Positions 58,797 to 64,000 of a DNA stretch of 64,000 nucleotides are shown here, in pieces. The notes under the pieces were generated by a model that worked only from the letters and a program-made list of their open reading frames with translations, made no database searches and had not been told where the DNA came from. Source of the stretch: RYN-111 sp046723735 (lineage in GTDB: Bacteria > Actinomycetota > Actinomycetes > Mycobacteriales > SCTD01). The translations under genes were made by a program, and so were the position numbers. Every line of letters starts with the position of its first letter. Position 1 is the stretch's first letter. The stretch covers positions 16,854 through 80,853 of the forward strand of contig JBKOVB010000045.1 in assembly GCA_046723735.1 (NCBI GenBank), written 5' to 3'.

Positions 58797-59966
58797 TTAG
58801 AAGGGCGCCAGCGAGCCCTTCGGGGTCCCGTTGCCCGTCGGGCCGTCGTACCCGGTGGCACCCGAGCACAGGTACCCGGCACGGCACTTGCCGCGCGCGT
58901 TGGAGCCGGAGGTCACGTCGTAGAGCGACGAGGCGTTCGTGTAGGCCAGCTGCGCCGGGACGCCGGCGGTGTTGCCTGACAGGGCGTAGACCGCGCCAAT
59001 GATCGGGGCCGCGACGCTGGTGCCGCCGAAGACGTACCAGTTGTTGCCACCCGTCGAGCCGTAGCTGTCGTACACCGCGACCCCCGTCGCCGGGTCCGCG
59101 ACCGCGGCCACGTCAGCAACGGTCCGCTTCGTGCACCGGCTGTCGTGCTGCCAGGACGGCTTGCCGATGTACGCCGAGCAGCCGCTGCCCGCGCCGGTCC
59201 AGACCGTCTCGCTCGCCCGGTTGCCGGCGCTGTCGAGCTTGAGGCTCGTGCCGCCGACCGCCGTGACGGTGCTGAACGCGGCGGGGATCTCCACGCCGTA
59301 CCCGTTGTCGCCCGAGCTCACGGTGATCGCCACGCCGGGGTGGTTGTAGGGGCCGGCGTAGGCCGTCTCACCGTTGAACTCGCTCGCGCCGTAGCTGTTG
59401 GAGACGACCTTGGCCCCCTTGGCGACCGCGGTGTTCACCGCCGCCCCGAGGTCGGCGAACGACGCGCTGTTCGCACCGACGTAGATGATCGGGCAGCTGG
59501 GGCAGATCGCGGAGACCATCTCGAGATCGAGCATCTCCTCCTGCCCCCAGCCGACGTCCGCGCTTGCCAGAGTGGTGCCGCCGCTCTGGTTGTACTGCGT
59601 GAGGTTGGCCGACCCCAGGCCGAACTGGTTGCGGTAGACGGCGAGGTCGGCCGCCGCGTTCGGGTGCGCGTACGCGTCCACGACGGCTACCACGGTGCCG
59701 GACGAGAGCCCCGTCAGGCCGTACGCCTTCTGCAGCTGCTGCGGCGAGTACCCGGACTGGTACGTGGGCGTGGCATCCGGCCGGACCTTCCCGTCCTTGC
59801 CCACGACGGTGCGCACGTGCGCGGCGCACGCCGCTACAGCGCCGCGTGTGGGTGCGCACACGCGCTGGTCGCCGTGAACCGGCGCCGCATCCGCGGGTGT
59901 CGTGAGGGACGGCAGCACGCCAAGCGCAGCGGCGAACAACGTCAGGGCGGCGGTACGACGGCGCAT
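58797..59966 (-). CDS. Secreted sedolisin-family (S53) serine-carboxyl protease
   Basis: 389 residues. A cleavable signal peptide (RRRTAALTLFAAALG, cleavage near PADAA) is followed directly by the catalytic domain; the large inhibitory prodomain usual in sedolisins is very short. Catalytic Glu and Asp lie in GWGQEEMLDLEMVS, the oxyanion Asp in TVSSGDNGYG and the nucleophile Ser in FGGTSVAAPIIGA. ATG at 59966 with CGGAG upstream. Active at low pH in characterised relatives. Confidence 0.9.
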   Translation of the reverse strand: MRRRTAALTLFAAALGVLPSLTTPADAAPVHGDQRVCAPTRGAVAACAAHVRTVVGKDGKVRPDATPTYQSGYSPQQLQKAYGLTGLSSGTVVAVVDAYAHPNAAADLAVYRNQFGLGSANLTQYNQSGGTTLASADVGWGQEEMLDLEMVSAICPSCPIIYVGANSASFADLGAAVNTAVAKGAKVVSNSYGASEFNGETAYAGPYNHPGVAITVSSGDNGYGVEIPAAFSTVTAVGGTSLKLDSAGNRASETVWTGAGSGCSAYIGKPSWQHDSRCTKRTVADVAAVADPATGVAVYDSYGSTGGNNWYVFGGTSVAAPIIGAVYALSGNTAGVPAQLAYTNASSLYDVTSGSNARGKCRAGYLCSGATGYDGPTGNGTPKGSLAPF

Positions 59967-60030
59967 GGCACGCTCCGGAGAAAGAGGGGCACGTGGGACA
60001 AAGGTAGGACGCCGGACGGGTGTCGCGTCA

Positions 60031-61896
60031 CTACTCCGCACGGGTCATGCTTTTCTCACCCGTCGGGACCCGGGCGCCCGGGACGGAGTGGCCCAGCATG
60101 CGGGTGACCGCTGTGGCCTCGACCGGGGTGCTGAACAGGTATCCCTGCGCCGTGTCGCACCCGAGCAGCCGCAGCGCCGCCAGCTGCTCCTGGGTCTCGA
60201 CGCCCTCCGCCACCGTGGTCAGGCCGAGTGAGCGGGCCAGCGCCAGGATGGCTCGCACGATCGCCTGGTCCTCGGGGTCGGTCGCCAGCCCGTCCACGAA
60301 GCTGCGGTCGATCTTGAGCGCGTCCACGGGGAACCGCTTGAGGTAGTTGAGCGACGAGTACCCGGTCCCGAAGTCGTCGACGTGCAGCTGGACGCCGAGG
60401 TCGGTGAGCGCCCGCAGCACCGACAGGGTCTCCTCGGCGTCACGCATGAGGATGGTCTCGGTGATCTCCAACGCCAGCGAGGTGGCCGGGACGCCGGTCC
60501 GGGCGATCACCGCGGCGACGCGGGTGATCACCTCGGGCTCGGTGATCTGCACACCCGACAGGTTGACCGAGGCGGTGAGCGTCGGGTGACGCGTCTGCCA
60601 CTCGACGAGCTGCCGGCAGGTCTCCTCCAGGACCCACTCGCCGAGCGGGACCACGAGCCCGGTCTCCTCCGCGATGGGGACGAACTCGGCGGGGGGCAGG
60701 AGCCCCCGCTCCGGGTGCTGCCACCGCACGAGCGCCTCGACGCCCACCAGGGCCCCGGAGGCCACGTTGACCACCGGCTGGTAGAGCACGCGCAGCTGAC
60801 CTTCGGCGATGCCTCGGCGCAGCTGCGTCTCCGTCTCGAGCCGGCCGCGCGCCTCGTCGCGCATCTCGTCGACGAACACGACCGAGCGCGCGCGCCCGCC
60901 CCGCTTGGCGTGATACATCGCCGAGTCGGCGTCGCGCAGCAGCGCCCCGTGCTGGGCCGTCGCGTCGCTCGTGAGCGCGATGCCGGTGCTCACGCTGAGG
61001 ACCAGCTCCGCGCCGTCGGCCAGCAGCGGCTGGCTCACGGCTTCCTGCACCCTGTGCGCGAGGTGCAGCGCCTCCCCGGGGGAGCTGAGCTCCTCGCACA
61101 GCACGACGAACTCGTCACCGCCGAAGCGCGCCACCGTGTCGCCCGGCCGGACCGCGCAGCGCAGCCGGTTGGCCACGACGACCAGCACCTGGTCGCCGGC
61201 CTGGTGACCGAGGCTGTCGTTGATGACCTTGAACCGGTCGATGTCGATGAACAGCACGCCCAGCGTCCGGGCGTGCCGCGCGATCATGCTCACGGCCAGC
61301 TTCAGACGGTCCTCGAGCAGGCTGCGGTTGGCGAGCCCCGTCAGCCGGTCGTGAAGCGCCGCGTTCGCGAGCTCCTGCTCGAGCGCCTTCTGCTCGGTGA
61401 CGTCCCAGCAGATGCCGACCATCCGGGCCGGCTTGCCCTCGTCGTCCACGACGACCTCGCCCCAGGTGGCGAGGGTGCGGACCTGGCCGTCAGGCCACAG
61501 GATGCGCTCCTCCATCTCGTAGGGCGACAGCGTGGCGAGAGCGGTCTGGTGCACCTCCACGACGTGCTCCCGGTCGTCTGGGTGGACCATCGACAGGAAC
61601 GTCTCGTAGTCGGCGTTGAACGACTGGGGCTCGCGTCCGTAGATCCGGTAGAGCTGGTCGCTCCAGATGTTCACCCCCGTGGCGAGCTCGAAGTCGTAGC
61701 TCCCCACGCCCGAGATCCGCTGCGCCTCGACGAGGCGCCGCTCGCTCTGGGTGAGCTGCGTGATCTGGCTCCGCGCCTCCGCCAGCGCGGCGCGCACGTC
61801 GTCCGGGTCCAGCGCCGACACGTTCCGTGTTGTCCCCTCTGCCGGTGTACCCCCTGGACGGGGGCGAGTCTCGGCCACCTCGCCATGGCCCGCCAT
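60031..61896 (-). CDS. PAS-GGDEF-EAL cyclic-di-GMP enzyme
   Basis: 621 residues. A PAS/PAC sensor (YDFELATGVNIWSDQLYRIYG; MVGICWDVTEQKALEQ) at about 60-180, a GGDEF domain with RFGGDEF and FIDIDRFKVINDSLGH, and an EAL domain with GVEALVRWQHPERGL, DDFGTGYSSLNYLK and TVAEGVETQEQ. Both catalytic motifs are intact. No membrane segment. It is upstream of the sedolisin gene (64 bp gap) on the same strand but unlikely to be functionally linked. Confidence 0.93.
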   Translation of the reverse strand: MAGHGEVAETRPRPGGTPAEGTTRNVSALDPDDVRAALAEARSQITQLTQSERRLVEAQRISGVGSYDFELATGVNIWSDQLYRIYGREPQSFNADYETFLSMVHPDDREHVVEVHQTALATLSPYEMEERILWPDGQVRTLATWGEVVVDDEGKPARMVGICWDVTEQKALEQELANAALHDRLTGLANRSLLEDRLKLAVSMIARHARTLGVLFIDIDRFKVINDSLGHQAGDQVLVVVANRLRCAVRPGDTVARFGGDEFVVLCEELSSPGEALHLAHRVQEAVSQPLLADGAELVLSVSTGIALTSDATAQHGALLRDADSAMYHAKRGGRARSVVFVDEMRDEARGRLETETQLRRGIAEGQLRVLYQPVVNVASGALVGVEALVRWQHPERGLLPPAEFVPIAEETGLVVPLGEWVLEETCRQLVEWQTRHPTLTASVNLSGVQITEPEVITRVAAVIARTGVPATSLALEITETILMRDAEETLSVLRALTDLGVQLHVDDFGTGYSSLNYLKRFPVDALKIDRSFVDGLATDPEDQAIVRAILALARSLGLTTVAEGVETQEQLAALRLLGCDTAQGYLFSTPVEATAVTRMLGHSVPGARVPTGEKSMTRAE

Positions 61897-61955
61897 GGCC
61901 CGGCAGGACTACGACAGCGGGTCCCGCGGGGAGGCGGACTGCGGCGAACGGCGTA

Positions 61956-63152
61956 TCAGCCGCCCAGGTTGCCCTTCTGCCACTGCGCCCAGGAGTAGTT
62001 CCAGTCCGCCATGCCCGCGTCGCTGCGCAGGGGCCCGACGGCGGCGTTCACGACGTCGACCACGTCACCGAGGTGGGTGTTCTCGTAGAACCACTTGGCG
62101 TCCGCGACGGACGTGTTCACGCACCCGTGGCTGACGTTGACCCGTCCCTGGTACTTCACGGTCGCCGGGTTGGCGTGCACGAACGCCCCGCCGTTGGAGA
62201 TCCGGACGCTCCAGGGCAGCTTCTCGTAGTACCCGTCCGGGCTGGCCGTGGGGATACCCACGGTCGCGGAGTTGTAGAGGTGCTCCTTCTCGCGCACGAG
62301 CACGATGTGGACGCCGCCCTTGGTCGGGTACTTGTCGCGGCCGGTCGAGACCTGGACGACGCGGACGACCTTCCCGTTGCGCCGGACGGTCATCGTGTGC
62401 GCCTTGACGTCCACCGTGGCGATCAGCGCGTCGCCGATCGTCATGCCGCCCGTCGCGACCTTGTCGCTGCCCCACGTGTCGGTGCCGGGCACGCGCAGCC
62501 CGCTCAGGTCCGCGCGCACCCTTACCGTCGTCCCGGAGGCCCAGTACGCCGGCCCGCGGTAGTGCACCTCGTAGGAGTTGAACCAGCGCCAGGCTCCCTG
62601 CACCGACGGCTGGGTGGTCACCGTCAGCCGGTTCAGCACGGCCTGTCGCGCCTCAGGCCCCTTGACGGCGCGGTTGAACCGCACGATCACCGGCTGCCCC
62701 ACGCCGAACACCCCACCGGCCGGCGACACCCGCGCCTTGAGGACGTGCTCGGGCGCGCTGGTGCGGACCGTCCGGTCGTACGTCGAGGCCTTGCGGTCAC
62801 CGTTCTGCAGGACGACGTGCAGCGTGTACGTCGACGACGGGCGCAGCGGGCTGCTGGACGTCCACGAGGTCGGGGTCAGGACGCCCTCGAGGGCCGTGCC
62901 GTCCGAACCGGTGGCCGCGACCGAGGTGAGCGTCCCGTTCTCGGCGGTGACGGTCAGCGGCGTGTCCCACGGCACGGTGTCGCCTCGCAGCTCGGCGAGC
63001 TGGACCACCGGCTCGGGGGCGGGGGTCGGCGACGGCCCGGCGAGGACCCGGCTGCCGACGGAACCGCCGGAGGTCAGGAGCAGCGCACCGCCACCAGCCG
63101 CGGCGAGCGCGGTGGCGAGCCCGACCGCGAGCAAGCGCGGGGACAGGTTCAT
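61956..63152 (-). CDS. L,D-transpeptidase (YkuD) with Ig-like domains
   Basis: 398 residues. A signal/anchor helix (LLAVGLATALAAAGGGALLL) is followed by two Ig-like domains and a C-terminal YkuD domain with the active site HVNVSHGCVNTS-type segment (His and Cys in SHGCVN), preceded by GGAFVHANP. It forms 3-3 peptidoglycan cross-links, as in mycobacterial Ldt enzymes. ATG at 63152 with GAGGTG upstream. Confidence 0.95.
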   Translation of the reverse strand: MNLSPRLLAVGLATALAAAGGGALLLTSGGSVGSRVLAGPSPTPAPEPVVQLAELRGDTVPWDTPLTVTAENGTLTSVAATGSDGTALEGVLTPTSWTSSSPLRPSSTYTLHVVLQNGDRKASTYDRTVRTSAPEHVLKARVSPAGGVFGVGQPVIVRFNRAVKGPEARQAVLNRLTVTTQPSVQGAWRWFNSYEVHYRGPAYWASGTTVRVRADLSGLRVPGTDTWGSDKVATGGMTIGDALIATVDVKAHTMTVRRNGKVVRVVQVSTGRDKYPTKGGVHIVLVREKEHLYNSATVGIPTASPDGYYEKLPWSVRISNGGAFVHANPATVKYQGRVNVSHGCVNTSVADAKWFYENTHLGDVVDVVNAAVGPLRSDAGMADWNYSWAQWQKGNLGG

Positions 63153-63253
63153 GATCACCTCAGGGAAGGGGAGTCCGTCCATTGTGAAGGACGCGCGCAC
63201 GGACCGGAGGGTTGTCGTCGCACAGAGTCACCGTGATCACGCCCGGGGCGGCC

Positions 63254-64000
63254 TCACCGGCCGAGGGCCTGCCGCCTCCCGAGCTCCGGGTCGCCGAGGC
63301 GGGCGAGCCGGCCGTCCCGCTCGCCGGCCGACCAGGCGCCGCGGTGCACCTGCCGGTCGGCGCGGGCGCCCCGCCAGGAGCCACGGGCCTCGGACTCACG
63401 GTCGTGGAACTCCTGCACCCGCTGCGCCTTGGCCCGCAGCACCAGCGCGCCCGAGGTGCTCGGCTCGTCGCTGACGGCCTGCGCGAGGGCTCGCTCGCGA
63501 GCTTGCTCGAGCCGCTCCTGCACGGCGTGCAGCCAGCCTTCGTAGAACGACAGCCGCCAGCTCACCGCGTTGACGCCGCTCACCCGGTGCTCTCCGGCCT
63601 TCAGCCGACGCGCTGCGGCGGCGGCCATCTGCGTGGCGAGCGAGGCCCAGAGCCGCTCCACCACGTCCAGGTCGGCGGCGTACCCGAACCCGAGCACGAA
63701 CGTCGAGTCGTGGGCCACGTTGACCAGGACGTCGTTGCTCTGCGCCACCACGACGTACAGCAGCACCAGGTGCCGGTTGCCGCGTCGGCCTCGCTCGCCG
63801 ATGAGCACCTTGCGCTGCTCGAACGCCTCCTCCACGCCCGAGAGCCGCCGCGAGGCCTGGCGGGCGCGGGCGAGCTCGAGGTCGACCGCGTAGGTGGTCG
63901 CGAGCTCCTGCGCGCGGCTCACGAAGGCCTCTGCCTCGTGCTCGTTGGAGGTGCCCTCCGCCTGCGCCAGCAGCTTCCCGATCTTGTCGAGGATGCGTTC
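63254..64000 (-). CDS. DUF2786 protein (N-terminus cut by right edge)
   Basis: 249 codons are visible and the frame is still open at the edge. The region next to the edge, RILDKIGKLLAQAEGTSNEHEAEAFVSRAQEL, is the DUF2786 motif (KI.KLLA.AE....HEAE), normally near the N-terminus, so only a few residues are missing. The rest (WLHAVQERLEQARERALAQA) is helical and charged, ending in an Arg-rich tail. Often found in phage-related or regulatory contexts; function unknown. Confidence 0.8.
   Translation of the reverse strand, partial: ERILDKIGKLLAQAEGTSNEHEAEAFVSRAQELATTYAVDLELARARQASRRLSGVEEAFEQRKVLIGERGRRGNRHLVLLYVVVAQSNDVLVNVAHDSTFVLGFGYAADLDVVERLWASLATQMAAAAARRLKAGEHRVSGVNAVSWRLSFYEGWLHAVQERLEQARERALAQAVSDEPSTSGALVLRAKAQRVQEFHDRESEARGSWRGARADRQVHRGAWSAGERDGRLARLGDPELGRRQALGR

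Overview
The window is very GC-rich DNA with GTG starts, ATGA/GTGA gene overlaps and actinobacterial marker families (HrdB/RpoD-type sigma factor with a Lys/Ala-rich N-terminus, DUF3817, DUF7455, DUF222/HNH, SHOCT and DUF6325 proteins, LAL-type LuxR regulators, biotin-dependent acyl-CoA carboxylase). It is best read as a chromosomal segment of a free-living Actinomycetota, possibly Nocardioides- or Kineosporia-like. The genus cannot be fixed from the sequence alone.

Layout. 1-1197: start of ppc (cut by the left edge). 1223-33701: a long stress and energy neighbourhood. It holds two paralogous LAL regulators (3289-5670 and 16232-18451); a minus-strand run DUF7144 - DUF1269 - HdeD - holin/phosphodiesterase - MBL hydrolase - LAL1; an overlapping GMC oxidoreductase - NDH-2 - cytochrome bd operon; an MFS exporter; a truncated ornithine carbamoyltransferase followed by carbamate kinase; a debranching-type glycosidase fused to an SCP2 domain; a GH15 glucoamylase/trehalase-like enzyme; an ion channel, a lipoprotein, SHOCT/DUF6325 proteins, YihY, an RDD protein and MgtC; and a polyphosphate-type CYTH-CHAD/Ppx pair. 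33884-35091: a small three-helix-bundle protein and a second YihY. 35259-39003: a tightly coupled four-gene cassette of acyl-CoA-dehydrogenase-like enzyme, stand-alone adenylation enzyme, carrier protein and an unknown protein. 39076-40413: arsenic locus (arsI, arsR, arsC-like). 40664-42085: a less GC-rich pair, an AmiC/UrtA-like binding protein and a small dimeric-barrel protein, beside tRNA-Lys(CUU). 42446-54805: small zinc proteins, acyl-CoA carboxylase, acyl-CoA dehydrogenases and a signalling run (DHp-like sensor, REC-histidine kinase, REC-GGDEF-EAL). 54828-56336: a P-loop-kinase-like remnant abutting a DUF222/HNH gene. 56694-64000: rpoD, DUF3817, a sedolisin protease, PAS-GGDEF-EAL, an L,D-transpeptidase and a DUF2786 protein cut by the right edge.

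The main discovery is a repeated inverted-repeat element in the 1-33 kb neighbourhood: NNNTCACCC - 5 nt - GGRTGATGC. Nine copies were found by eye between about 2.7 and 28.5 kb. In eight of them the better-conserved half faces the start codon of the gene it precedes, and in four the gap to that start is 31-32 nt. The element precedes a membrane protein, a SHOCT protein, the MFS exporter, arcB'-arcC, the debranching-SCP2 fusion, a lipoprotein, DUF6325-SHOCT, YihY-repeat protein-RDD, and GH15. Two divergent promoters carry two sites, one aimed each way. Two LAL regulators with almost identical C-terminal HTH domains lie in the same stretch and are the obvious candidate binders. The gene set (polyglucan breakdown, carbamate kinase, and nearby cytochrome bd and NDH-2) suggests a low-oxygen or starvation energy regulon. 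That last step is inference.

A second find is the four-gene cassette at 35259-39003. Its adenylation domain gives the ten-residue specificity code DLLYLALVCK when aligned by eye to GrsA. I recall this as the code of the stand-alone L-prolyl-AMP ligases that feed pyrrole-2-carboxyl-carrier-protein formation. With the carrier protein and flavin dehydrogenase next to it, this predicts pyrrolyl-carrier synthesis with no recognisable halogenase or PKS/NRPS partner in the window.
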